Assembly (NCBI GenBank): GCA_046497505.1
Contig: JAWOFN010000112.1
Location: 1-64,000 of the forward strand
Direction of reading: 5' to 3'
Source: JAWOFN01 sp046497505 [NCBI: bacterium]
GTDB taxonomy: Bacteria > Blakebacterota > Blakebacteria > Blakebacterales
DNA length: 64,000 nucleotides
Shown: one piece after another, positions 41,932 through 51,047 of the stretch
Position numbering within the stretch: position 1 is the stretch's first letter
Layout: the number at the start of each line of letters is the position of its first letter
The notes under the pieces: model-generated
What the model saw: the letters and a program-made list of their open reading frames with translations, nothing else
Told to the model about the DNA's origin: nothing
The model's database searches: none
Position numbers and translations under genes: made by a program

Positions 41932-44361
41932 ATGCCCGAAGTGCCGGTCGCCCTCTCCTCCGACCGACTCTACGCACGCTGCGACCCCTCCGACCTGCCT
42001 GCGGAGTCCACCGCGAACATCCCCCCCGATGTGGGGATCATCGGTCAGCCCCGGGCCGCCGACGCCATCGAGTTCGCACTGGGGGTCGATGCTGAGGGCT
42101 ACAACCTCTACGTGGCCGGTCAGACCGGCACCGGACGGAACACCAGCGTCCGGATCGCGGTCAAGGACGCCGCAGTCGACCGACCCGTACCCGACGACTG
42201 GTGCTACGTACACAACTTCGAACAGGAGGACCGACCTCGCGCCATCCGTCTGCCTGCCGGACAGGCCTGCCAGCTGCAGGAGGACATGGAGGCCCTGATC
42301 GAAGAGCTGAAGGCCGAGATCCCGAAGGCCTTCGAGGGACGCGCCTACGAAGAACGAAGGGCACGGCTCCTCAAGGACCTCCAGGAACGGAGGGACAGCC
42401 TCCTGGAGGAGTTCAAGGAGGAGGCGGAGGAACGGGGCTTCACCGTCGAGCAGTCCGGAGGGGGGCTCCTCACCCTCCCGATGAAGGACGGCAGGCCCAT
42501 GTCCAGCCAGGACTGGGAGGAACTCAGCGAGGAGGAGAAGACGGACCTGGAGGAGCGGCAGGAGGACCTCCAGCAGGTGATGCGCGAGATCACCCGCCGG
42601 GTACGGGAGATGGAGAAGGAGGCCCGCAGCCGCCTCTCCGACCTGGAACGTGAGATCGCCATGCTGCCCGTCTCGGCGGCCGTCGACGAGCTCAAGGAGA
42701 AATACGCGGACCAGGAAGTGGTCCTGGAGTACCTGGAGGCCGTCAAGGAGGAGATCCTCGAGAACCTGGACGATTTCAAGGAGGACAACGACCAGCAGGT
42801 GGCCATCCCCGGCCTGCGCATGAGCCGGGGCGGCGACAGGTTCGTCCGTTACCAGGTGAACGTCCTGGTAGACAACAGCGGCACCGAGGGCGCTCCGGTC
42901 GTCTTCGAGACCAACCCCACCTACTACAACCTCATCGGCCGCCAGGAGTACCGTGCTCAGATGGGGGCCATGACCACCGACTTCACCATGATCAAGGCAG
43001 GTGCCCTGCACCGGGCGAACGGCGGCTATCTGGTGGTCCAGGCACTGGATGTGCTCCGCAACCCGATGTCGTGGGAGGCCCTCAAGCGGGCCGTCAAGAA
43101 CAGGGAGATCGTCCTCGAGGACCTGAACGAGCAGTACCGCCTTATCCAGACCCAGGGGCTCAAGCCCCAGCCCGTCCCGCTGGATACCAAGGTCATCCTG
43201 GTGGGATCCCCCTATCTCTACCATCTCCTCTACGCCTACGACGAGGATTTCAGGAAGATCTTCAAGGTGAAGGCCGACTTCGGACTCCTGATGGACCGGG
43301 AGGGGGATGCGATCGCCACGTACGCCGGCTTCATCAGCAGCAGGGTCCACGAGGAGGGGCTGAAGCACTTCGACCGGTCGGCCATGGCCCGCGTGATCGA
43401 ACACGGCCACCGCATGGTGTCGGATCAGACAAGGCTCTCCACCCGCTTCATCGACGTGGCGGATCTGCTGAGGGAAGCGGACTACTGGTCGCGGAAGGCG
43501 GGTGCGAGCAGGGTATCGGCCAAGCACGTGGACCGGGCCATCGACGAGAAGGTCCACCGCTCCAACAGGATCGAGGAGCGCCTCCGCGACCTCATCGCGG
43601 AAGGCACCATCCTGGTGGACACCGAGGACGCGGTGGAAGGGCAGATCAACGGGCTGGCCGTTCTCGACCTCGGGGATTATCAGTTCGGGAAACCGAGCCG
43701 GCTCACCGCCCGTGTCTACATGGGCCGGTCGGGGATCATCCAGATCGACCGGGATTCGAAACTCGCGGGCAATATCCACAACAAGGGTGTGATGATCCTC
43801 CAGGGTTTCTTCGGGGAACGCTATGCCAGGAACGCCCCCATCGCGCTCTCAGCGAGCCTGACATTCGAACAGTTGTACGACGGCGTGGAAGGCGACTCCG
43901 CCTCTTCCACCGAGCTGTACGTCCTGCTCTCCGCCCTGGCACGCGTCCCCCTCCGCCAGGACCTGGGGGTGACGGGGTCGGTGAACCAGCGGGGAGAGAT
44001 CCAGGCCATCGGCGGAGTGAACGAGAAGGTGGAGGGTTGGTATCACACCTGCAAGATCGTGGGACTGAGCGGGAAGCAGGGTGTGCTGATCCCGGAATCC
44101 AACGTGCATAACCTCATGCTCAAACAAGAGATCCGGGACGCCGTGGATGAGGGGACGTTCCACATCTATCCCATCAAGCACGTCGACCAGGGGATCGAAC
44201 TCTTGACGGGCATCCCGGCGGGCGAACTGGATGAAGAGGGGTCCTACCCCGTCGGAACCATCAACTACCGAGTGCAGAAGAAGCTGGAAAACCTGGCCGA
44301 AGGACTCCGGAAGTCCTCGCCCGGGTCGGACGACAGCTTCGGCCTGCGCTCCAGCACCTGA
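41932..44361 (+). CDS. LonC-like ATP-dependent protease (AAA_32 family)
   Basis: 809 residues. N-terminal AAA+ start with a Walker A of GQTGTGRNTS in which the usual Lys is Arg69, a long coiled-coil insertion (about 115-290, rich in Glu/Arg/Lys), the AAA body with GGYLVVQALDVL and ILVGSPYLYHLLY, then a C-terminal Lon protease domain with Ser656 in GDSASSTEL and Lys699 in GVNEKVEG, 43 residues apart as in Lon. The lower or absent ATPase use and the coiled-coil insert point to LonC or related proteins, cytoplasmic quality-control proteases. Possibly in an operon with leucine dehydrogenase (24-nt gap). Confidence 0.9.
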   Translation: MPEVPVALSSDRLYARCDPSDLPAESTANIPPDVGIIGQPRAADAIEFALGVDAEGYNLYVAGQTGTGRNTSVRIAVKDAAVDRPVPDDWCYVHNFEQEDRPRAIRLPAGQACQLQEDMEALIEELKAEIPKAFEGRAYEERRARLLKDLQERRDSLLEEFKEEAEERGFTVEQSGGGLLTLPMKDGRPMSSQDWEELSEEEKTDLEERQEDLQQVMREITRRVREMEKEARSRLSDLEREIAMLPVSAAVDELKEKYADQEVVLEYLEAVKEEILENLDDFKEDNDQQVAIPGLRMSRGGDRFVRYQVNVLVDNSGTEGAPVVFETNPTYYNLIGRQEYRAQMGAMTTDFTMIKAGALHRANGGYLVVQALDVLRNPMSWEALKRAVKNREIVLEDLNEQYRLIQTQGLKPQPVPLDTKVILVGSPYLYHLLYAYDEDFRKIFKVKADFGLLMDREGDAIATYAGFISSRVHEEGLKHFDRSAMARVIEHGHRMVSDQTRLSTRFIDVADLLREADYWSRKAGASRVSAKHVDRAIDEKVHRSNRIEERLRDLIAEGTILVDTEDAVEGQINGLAVLDLGDYQFGKPSRLTARVYMGRSGIIQIDRDSKLAGNIHNKGVMILQGFFGERYARNAPIALSASLTFEQLYDGVEGDSASSTELYVLLSALARVPLRQDLGVTGSVNQRGEIQAIGGVNEKVEGWYHTCKIVGLSGKQGVLIPESNVHNLMLKQEIRDAVDEGTFHIYPIKHVDQGIELLTGIPAGELDEEGSYPVGTINYRVQKKLENLAEGLRKSSPGSDDSFGLRSST

Positions 44362-44385
44362 GCTGATATCACAAGGAGCGGTAAG

Positions 44386-45441
44386 ATGGACTACTTCCGC
44401 GAGATCGCGAAGCGGAACCACCGGCAGGTGCTCTTCGGGAACGACCCGGAGTCCGGCCTCCAGACGATCATCGCCATCCACGACCTGACCCTGGGGCCCG
44501 CCCTCGGCGGGTGCCGGATGAAGACCTACCTCAGCACCTATGAGGCACTGGTCGACGCACTCCGGCTCTCCCGGGGGATGACCTACAAAGCCGCAGCCGC
44601 GGGTCTCGACCTGGGCGGCGGGAAATCCGTGATCATCGGTGACCCCGAGACGCAGAAGTCGGAGGACCTCCTGAGGGCCTTCGGCAGGATGGTGGACGGA
44701 CTCAACGGGCAGTACATCACCGCGGAGGACGTGGGCACCACGGTACCCGACATGACCATCGTCCGGGAGGAGACCGAGTACGTGACAGGACTCCCCGAGG
44801 ACATGGGCGGGTCGGGCGATCCCAGCCCGGTCACAGCCCTGGGGGTCTTCCACGGGCTCCGTGCCGCCACCGAGGAGGTCTATGGCAGCGACGACCTCGA
44901 CGGCAAGAGCGTGGCGGTCCAGGGTCTGGGCAAGGTCGGCTGGCACCTGGCGGAGCACTTGGTCGAGGCCGGTGCCGAACTGATCGTGGCCGACATCCGT
45001 GAGGACGTCGTGGAGAAGGCCCGGGAGGAACTCGGTGCCGAGGTCATGGCCCCCGACCGCATCCACGCCGCGGAGTGCGATATCTTCAGCCCCTGTGCCC
45101 TGGGCGCGGTGATCAACAACCAGAGCATCGAGGAGCTGAAGTGCCGGATCGTGGCTGGTGCCGCCAACAACCAGCTGGCGGACGAGAAGGTCCAGGGGCC
45201 GATGCTGAAGCTCCGGGACATCCTCTACGCGCCGGACTTCGTCATCAACGCCGGCGGGCTGATCAACGTCTCGGGGGAACTCGACCCCGACGGCTACGAC
45301 CGCGAGAAGCAGCTTGCCGCGACCAAGCGCATCTATGATTCGATGAAGGAGTGCTTCGCGCTGGCCAAGGAGCGGAACGTCCCCACCGCCGAGGCCGCCA
45401 TGATCATGGCGGAGGAGCGTATCGAAGCGGCGAAGAGGTAG
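44386..45441 (+). CDS. Leucine (branched-chain amino acid) dehydrogenase
   Basis: 351 residues. Substrate and catalytic lysines Lys68 (RGMTYKAA) and Lys80 (DLGGGKSVI) at the same positions as in the Bacillus enzyme; NAD domain VAVQGLGKVGWHLAE with a downstream Asp (VADIRED) favouring NAD+. It oxidatively deaminates Leu, Ile and Val to keto acids in the cytoplasm, feeding branched-chain lipids or energy. AGGAG lies upstream; a very strong terminator follows. Confidence 0.92.
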   Translation: MDYFREIAKRNHRQVLFGNDPESGLQTIIAIHDLTLGPALGGCRMKTYLSTYEALVDALRLSRGMTYKAAAAGLDLGGGKSVIIGDPETQKSEDLLRAFGRMVDGLNGQYITAEDVGTTVPDMTIVREETEYVTGLPEDMGGSGDPSPVTALGVFHGLRAATEEVYGSDDLDGKSVAVQGLGKVGWHLAEHLVEAGAELIVADIREDVVEKAREELGAEVMAPDRIHAAECDIFSPCALGAVINNQSIEELKCRIVAGAANNQLADEKVQGPMLKLRDILYAPDFVINAGGLINVSGELDPDGYDREKQLAATKRIYDSMKECFALAKERNVPTAEAAMIMAEERIEAAKR

Positions 45442-45484
45442 GGGAGAGCTCCCTCCTCGAGCGGGGAGGGGATGTCACGCCCCG

Positions 45485-45519
45485 GAGAGGCCCGCCCGGC
45501 GGCGCCGGGCGGGCCTCTC
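45485..45519. terminator. Perfect 35-bp palindrome, bidirectional terminator
   Basis: Two arms of 17 nt complementary without a mismatch around a single central base (45502), giving a GC-rich hairpin. It sits between the leucine dehydrogenase stop (45441) and the convergent racemase stop (45524), so it can end transcription from both sides. No U-tract. Confidence 0.7.
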
Positions 45520-45523
45520 CATG

Positions 45524-46246
45524 TCAGGAATAGGGCCCTTCTCGGAGCCGCGGGTAGGCTTCCCGGAGCGTCGCCTCCACCAGGATCTCGGTGGAATCGA
45601 AACGGCGCGTCCCCCCCTCCTCCCCCTCCGGTCCGAACAGCAGGGGGAGTTCCGTGCAGCCCAGGATGACCCCTTCGGCACCCCGGGCCTTCAGGTGCCC
45701 GACCACGGCCAGGATCTGTGCTCTCAGCCTGTCCGCTTCGCCCCCCCCATGTTCCTTGATCTCGTAGATCGCCTGGTGGATCGCCTCCTGGTCCTCTTCC
45801 GAGGGCTCGATCAGACCGATGTCCCCGGCGGCTCGGGCATAGACCCCGGTCCTGACCGTACCCGTGGTGGCCAGCAGGCCCACCTGTCCCAGACCCTCCT
45901 GCTCGATCCGGGCGAACACCTCCTCGATCATGTCGAGCATGGGGACGTGTATGCGCGGGATGAGGTCGTCGTAGAAGTAGTGAGCGGAGTTGCACGGCAT
46001 GACCAGGAGTTCGGCACCCATCTCCTCGAGGAGCTGGGCAGAGGAGGCGATGGCTTCCAGGGCCTTCTCCGGTTCCCCCGCGAGGATCGACCCGGTCCGA
46101 TCCGGTATCTTGGCGTTGCTGTCGATGATCACCCGGAGATGCTCCTGGTCCCTGCGGGCGGGGGTCCGGGTGATGAGCCGCATATAGAAGTAGGAGGTCG
46201 CCTCGGGACCCATCCCCCCTATCACACCGACGACTTTCTCTGACAC
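45524..46246 (-). CDS. Aspartate/glutamate racemase family protein
   Basis: 240 residues from GTG 46246 (GGGGAAG upstream). The two catalytic cysteines are in VMPCNSAHYF and ILGCTELPLL; the substrate loop is IGGMGPEATS. The family interconverts D/L-aspartate or D/L-glutamate, cytoplasmic. D-glutamate or D-aspartate could feed peptidoglycan or a polyglutamate polymer made by the operon at 52.3 kb (inference). Confidence 0.9.
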   Translation of the reverse strand: MSEKVVGVIGGMGPEATSYFYMRLITRTPARRDQEHLRVIIDSNAKIPDRTGSILAGEPEKALEAIASSAQLLEEMGAELLVMPCNSAHYFYDDLIPRIHVPMLDMIEEVFARIEQEGLGQVGLLATTGTVRTGVYARAAGDIGLIEPSEEDQEAIHQAIYEIKEHGGGEADRLRAQILAVVGHLKARGAEGVILGCTELPLLFGPEGEEGGTRRFDSTEILVEATLREAYPRLREGPYS

Positions 46247-46360
46247 GGCATCTTCCCCTGTTGGGTCGGAACGGGCCCAAGGTAGCGGCGGGGCACCCTG
46301 CAGTCAACGTACCTGCGCCTTCCGGGTCGAGAATAGCCTGTTCGCGCGCTCCGTACAGCC

Positions 46361-46366
46361 TATAGT
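46361..46366 (+). promoter_or_regulatory. -10 box implying a near-leaderless mRNA
   Basis: TATAGT lies 9 nt before ATG 46376, which has no Shine-Dalgarno site; the predicted start near 46373 leaves about 3 nt of leader. Same geometry as the box before the TPR gene. Confidence 0.4.
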
Positions 46367-46375
46367 TAAGAGCAT

Positions 46376-48673
46376 ATGAATATTTCCGTTCTCAACCTGT
46401 TGCTCGTGCTGGCCGCAGCCTGGGGCGGCGGCCTCGCCGTCCGGAGGCTCGGGCTCCCGTCCATCGTCGGAGAACTCCTGGCCGGGATCATCTTCGGCCC
46501 CCCCATCCTGGGTCTGATCCAGCCCTCTCCCGCATTGATGGTGCTGGCTGAGGTCGGCGTCATCCTCCTCCTCCTCTACGTCGGGATGGAGATCGATCCG
46601 AAGGAGCTGAAGAAGGCCTCCTGGGGAGGTCTCCTGGTTGCGATCGGCAGCTTCCTGCTCCCGTTCGCACTGGGGTTCCTCGTCATCCGCTTCTTCGGCG
46701 GCACACTCCTGGCCGCGACCCTCTCCGGCATCCTCCTGGGCGTGACCTCGCTCACCACCAACAGCCGCATCCTTCTGGACCTCCAGCTCCTGGATACCAG
46801 GATCGCCCACACCCTCCTGGCCGGTGCGCTGGTGGCCGAGATCCTCGGGCTGGTCGCCTTCGCATCGCTGCTCGGGGTCATCGAGGTCGGTTCCGCCGAC
46901 TTCGGCCTGCTCCTGGAAGAGATCGGCCTCGCTCTGATCTTCCTCAGCTTCACCGCCATCGTGGGGCACTACCTGCTGCCGCCCGCGGCCGCCTGGCTGG
47001 TCCGGACCGTCCGGGTCAGTTCCGGCATGCTGTTCCTGCTCATCCTCGCCGTCGGGTTCCTCTTCGCGGAACTCGCGGAGCTCGCCGGACTGCACGCGAT
47101 CCTCGGCGCGTTCATGATCGGTCTGTTCCTGCGGGATGTGATCCCCGACCGGAGTATGAACCGGGAGGTGATCGGACTGGTCGAGGACATCTCCCTCGGC
47201 TTCATGGCCCCGATCTTCTTCGTGGTCGCCGGATTCCAGGTGACGCTCGGTGCCTTCGCGATGCATCTCCCCCTGCTCGCCGTGGTGGTCGTTGTGGCCA
47301 TCGCCAGCAAGGTCGTGGGCTCGGCGGTGGCGTATCTCCCCACCGGACACGGACTGATGGAAGGCCTGGCCGTGGGGGCCGGGATGTCGAGCCACGGTGC
47401 GGTGGAGATCATCATCGCGGGGATCGGCCTCGAGTCCGAGATCATCGGCCCCGACCTCTTCTCCGTCCTGGTCATCATGACCATCGTCTCCACCATCACC
47501 GCCCCCATGATGCTGAAACATCTGACCAACCGGATGAAGAACAGCGGCACTCTGGTACGATCGGACCGGCGGAGGGGCGTGCTCATCGTCGGCGCGGGCC
47601 CGACCGCATGCCTGGTGGCCGGTGAACTCTCCCGGTGGACGGAGGTCACACTGCTCGACAGCAGTCCCTCCCACTGTGAGACCGCACGCCGACTGGGGCT
47701 CGAGGTGGAGCACGGCAACGCGCTGAAGGAGGATGTCCTCGAACAGGCAGGTGCGGAGGATATCCGGACCCTGGTCGCCCTGACCTCCAACGCCGAAGTG
47801 AACGTCCTGGCAGCCCGGCTCGCCAGGGAGGTCTTCCTCGTCCCCGAGGTCCATGTGACCTTCATGCACGGCGAGAAGGGGGCCCATGCAGGTCTGATCG
47901 AACCGATCGAGGCCACCACCCTCTTCGCCGGACCCGCCGATATCAGCGGATGGGACCGGAAGATCGCCCTCGGACACTGCAGGATCTCCACCAGGGAGGT
48001 GACCGAACCGGCAGATGCCGCGGAGTTCCTCGATTCCCTCGGTTCCACGGACCGGACCCTGCCCATCATCATCCTGCGGGGGGACGGCCTGGCGGGGATG
48101 TTCCATGCAGGGTGCACGCTCCAGGAGGGCGACCGGGTCGTCATGCTGGAGCAGGAGCAGTCCCCGGTTCAGGACGAGTTCGATGAACTCGTGCGGGAAG
48201 CCGACCTGCTGGATATCGAAGAACCCGTCGGGATGGAAGAACTCTTCCGACGGGTGGCCGGGGTGCTCGAAGCCCGCACGGGGATCGATGCTTCGGAGAT
48301 CTCCGGGCTGCTCATCGAGCGGGAGCGTATGGGCAGCACGGTGGTCGGACCCGATCTCGCGGTCCCCCACATCCTGCTGGACGACATGGAGGGAGTCCGG
48401 CTCGTCGTGGTCCGGTGCAGGCGGGGCGTCCGGTTCCCGGACATGGACGTGAACGTCCACACGGTCTTCGTCCTGGCCAGCGGGTCGGTGGACCGTACCC
48501 TCCACCTGAGGATCCTCTCCGCGGTGGCTCAGACCATCCAGGACCCCGGGTTCGAGGACCGATGGCTCTCCGCCCCGGGAGAGGCGCAGCTCCGCGATAT
48601 CATCCGGTACGCGGAGCGGAGGCGCATCCCTTTCGCGGGCCAGAGCCAAGGGGCCCATAATCGCTTGCCCTGA
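46376..48673 (+). CDS. CPA2-type cation/H+ antiporter fused to RCK and EIIA-like domains (first copy)
   Basis: 765 residues. About twelve membrane helices (residues 1-385) of the KefB/Nap antiporter family (VGMEIDPKELKKAS, LAELAGLHAILGAFMIG, SSHGAVEIIIAGIGL). A TrkA_N/RCK domain (about 400-515) with VLIVGAGPTACLVAGEL and TSNAEVNVLAARLARE. A C-terminal PTS-EIIA type-2-like domain (about 610-740) with GSTVVGPDLAVPHILL, keeping the phospho-accepting His. Likely a K+/H+ or Na+/H+ antiporter gated by nucleotide, with possible control by phosphorylation. ATG 46376 lacks a ribosome site. Confidence 0.9.
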   Translation: MNISVLNLLLVLAAAWGGGLAVRRLGLPSIVGELLAGIIFGPPILGLIQPSPALMVLAEVGVILLLLYVGMEIDPKELKKASWGGLLVAIGSFLLPFALGFLVIRFFGGTLLAATLSGILLGVTSLTTNSRILLDLQLLDTRIAHTLLAGALVAEILGLVAFASLLGVIEVGSADFGLLLEEIGLALIFLSFTAIVGHYLLPPAAAWLVRTVRVSSGMLFLLILAVGFLFAELAELAGLHAILGAFMIGLFLRDVIPDRSMNREVIGLVEDISLGFMAPIFFVVAGFQVTLGAFAMHLPLLAVVVVVAIASKVVGSAVAYLPTGHGLMEGLAVGAGMSSHGAVEIIIAGIGLESEIIGPDLFSVLVIMTIVSTITAPMMLKHLTNRMKNSGTLVRSDRRRGVLIVGAGPTACLVAGELSRWTEVTLLDSSPSHCETARRLGLEVEHGNALKEDVLEQAGAEDIRTLVALTSNAEVNVLAARLAREVFLVPEVHVTFMHGEKGAHAGLIEPIEATTLFAGPADISGWDRKIALGHCRISTREVTEPADAAEFLDSLGSTDRTLPIIILRGDGLAGMFHAGCTLQEGDRVVMLEQEQSPVQDEFDELVREADLLDIEEPVGMEELFRRVAGVLEARTGIDASEISGLLIERERMGSTVVGPDLAVPHILLDDMEGVRLVVVRCRRGVRFPDMDVNVHTVFVLASGSVDRTLHLRILSAVAQTIQDPGFEDRWLSAPGEAQLRDIIRYAERRRIPFAGQSQGAHNRLP

Positions 48674-48765
48674 ACTCTCTCATTGACCAGAATGCCCACC
48701 GGCAGCACCCTCGTAGCGACCGGTGCACACCCCCTCATCCCAGGGCACCAAGACGAAGGAAGTAG

Positions 48766-51033
48766 ATGGAGCTGCATCTTCTGAACCTGCTGTTCGTGCT
48801 CCTGGCTGCCTGGGCTGCGGGGACCGTCGCGGAGAGGCTGGGGTATCCCACGATCCTGGGTGAGCTGCTGGCCGGGATCCTCCTCGGCCCTCCCCTCCTG
48901 GGGCTCCTCCACGGACAGGAGGCGCTGAACGTGCTGGCGGAGGTCGGGGTCCTCCTGATGATGATGTACATCGGGATGGAGATCGACCCGAAGGAGCTCG
49001 GCAAGGCGTCCTGGGCGGGGTTCCTGGCAGCGATCGGGGGCTTCATCACCCCGTTCGTCGCCGGATACTTCGTGGTCGTGGCCTTCGGCGGCTCCACCAT
49101 GGCAGGCATCTTCGTCGGGATCGCGGGGGGTGTGACCTCCCTGGCGACCAAATCCCGCATCCTGGTGGACCTGAAGCTCCTGGACACCCGCATCGCCCAT
49201 GTCCTCATGGCCGGTGCCCTGGTCTCCGACACCCTCTCCCTGCTGGTTTTCGCGGGGGTGGTCGGGATCGCAGGGGCCGGTTCGGTCAGCGCGCTGGGAC
49301 CGGCGGCCGTGGCCGGGAAAGCGGCCGCATTCTTCCTCGCCGGAGGTCTGGCCGGCTACTATCTGCTCCCCTACCTCGGCAGGCTGCTGGACGACGCCGG
49401 CATCAGGAACCGAACCGTGCTGTTCACCCTGATGCTGCTGATCGCCCTCCTGTATGCGGAACTCGCGGAACTCGCCGGTCTCCACGCGATCCTGGGGACC
49501 TTCATCGCGGGCCTGTTCCTGCGTGACGCCATACCCGACCGGAAGCTCTCGAAGAGGCTCACATCCACCGTATACGACGTCTCGATCGGGTTCCTGGCCC
49601 CCATCTTCTTCGTGATCACCGGGTTCGAGGTCTCCTTCTCGGTGTTCGGTGCCGACCTCGCCCTGCTGATATCGGTGGTGGCCGTCGCGACGCTCGGGAA
49701 GGTCCTGGGAACGGCCCTCTTCTATATGCCGACCGGACACGGCTGGCGGGAAGGGGTGACGATCGGTGCAGGGATGAACGGACGCGGGGCTGTTGAGATC
49801 ATCATCGCGGGGATCGGCCTCCAGCAGGGCATGATCTCCCAGGAGATCTTCTCCATCCTCATCTTCATGGCCATCTTCACCACCGCCACCCTACCCGTCC
49901 TCCTCAAATGGGGCACCGATTGGCTGGACCGACGCGGAGAACTCGTCCGCGCATCGGAGGATCGGACCGGTCACGTCATCGTGGGCGGCGGGGCGGCCAC
50001 ACGGCTCGTGGCCGGTTTCCTCTCGGACGAGGGACCCCTGACCATCATCGACAGCAACCAGTACCGCTGCGAGATGGCCAAGCGTGAAGGATACGAGACA
50101 CTGTGCGGCAATGCCCTGCGTGAGGAGGTGCTGAGCGAGGCGGGGGCTGCCGAAGCGCGCACGTTCGTCTCCATGACCAGCAACGCCGAGGTGAACGTGC
50201 TCGCCGCACAGCTGGCGAGAGAGGTCTTCCTGGTCCCCTCCATCCATGTCGCCATGGCGGCGGCGGACCGGGGTGCCCACGAGGAGATGATCGAACCCCT
50301 GGAAGCGAACACACTCTTCGCGGCTCCCGCCAACATCGGGAGGTGGGACCGGGTCGTGGATCAGCGGTCCTATCGCATCCGCAGGATGCAGGTACCGGAG
50401 GACGCGGCGGAGGGGGCGGAGGAACTCCGCTCCTCGTACTGGACATCCGAGGACTGCCGCCTGCCCCTCCTGGTCGAATCGGACCAGGGCAGGAGACTGT
50501 TCCACGATGCCGTCGAGATATCTCCCGGGGATACGGTGATCCTGCTGGAGTCCCTCGAAGAGGGACATCAGGGGGATGACTTCGACAGGCTGGTCGAAGA
50601 GAGCCGGATACTGGACATCCCCGAGAGCATCGACATGGAGACCTTCTTCGAGATCGCCTCGGAAATGATCGCCGACGAGGTCGATGTGGGCAAGGAGGTC
50701 CTCAAGCACCAGCTCCTCCTCCGGGAGGAGGAGGGCAGCACCGTCCTGGGCTCTGACCTCGCCGTACCCCATGTCCTCCTCCCAGCCGGGAAGGGGTTCC
50801 ACATGGTCGTCGCCCGCTGCCGCATGGGAGTGCACTTCCCGGACATGGATGTCCGGGTCCACGCGGTGTTCGTGCTGGCCGGCGGTCACGATGAGCGGAC
50901 GACCCATCTTCGCGCGCTCTCCGCCATCTCGCAGATCGTACAGAACGACCGGTTCATGGACCGGTGGATCGACGCGGCGGATCCGGAGGATATCCGGTCT
51001 CTCGTACTCAACGCCGACCGGAGGCGCTTCTGA
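48766..51033 (+). CDS. CPA2-type cation/H+ antiporter fused to RCK and EIIA-like domains (second copy)
   Basis: 755 residues, a tandem paralogue of the gene before it, with the same domain order and conserved stretches (ELLAGILLGPPLLGLL, GMEIDPKELGKAS, AELAGLHAILGTFIAGLFL, GAVEIIIAGIGLQ). The RCK Rossmann motif is VIVGGGAATRLVAGFL and the EIIA-like His is in LAVPHVLL. GAAGGAAG precedes ATG 48766. The copies have diverged, so the duplication is not recent. They may form a heteromeric antiporter or have different ion preferences. Confidence 0.9.
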   Translation: MELHLLNLLFVLLAAWAAGTVAERLGYPTILGELLAGILLGPPLLGLLHGQEALNVLAEVGVLLMMMYIGMEIDPKELGKASWAGFLAAIGGFITPFVAGYFVVVAFGGSTMAGIFVGIAGGVTSLATKSRILVDLKLLDTRIAHVLMAGALVSDTLSLLVFAGVVGIAGAGSVSALGPAAVAGKAAAFFLAGGLAGYYLLPYLGRLLDDAGIRNRTVLFTLMLLIALLYAELAELAGLHAILGTFIAGLFLRDAIPDRKLSKRLTSTVYDVSIGFLAPIFFVITGFEVSFSVFGADLALLISVVAVATLGKVLGTALFYMPTGHGWREGVTIGAGMNGRGAVEIIIAGIGLQQGMISQEIFSILIFMAIFTTATLPVLLKWGTDWLDRRGELVRASEDRTGHVIVGGGAATRLVAGFLSDEGPLTIIDSNQYRCEMAKREGYETLCGNALREEVLSEAGAAEARTFVSMTSNAEVNVLAAQLAREVFLVPSIHVAMAAADRGAHEEMIEPLEANTLFAAPANIGRWDRVVDQRSYRIRRMQVPEDAAEGAEELRSSYWTSEDCRLPLLVESDQGRRLFHDAVEISPGDTVILLESLEEGHQGDDFDRLVEESRILDIPESIDMETFFEIASEMIADEVDVGKEVLKHQLLLREEEGSTVLGSDLAVPHVLLPAGKGFHMVVARCRMGVHFPDMDVRVHAVFVLAGGHDERTTHLRALSAISQIVQNDRFMDRWIDAADPEDIRSLVLNADRRRF

Positions 51034-51047
51034 CCGGGGGATGACGA

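Noticed and set aside
41515-43779. 754-codon open frame on the minus strand
   Set aside because: Shadow of the LonC-like protease and TPR genes, which carry the recognised motifs.
46304-48658. 784-codon open frame on the minus strand
   Set aside because: Shadow of the first antiporter; rich in Asp, Glu, Gly and His with no recognisable domain.
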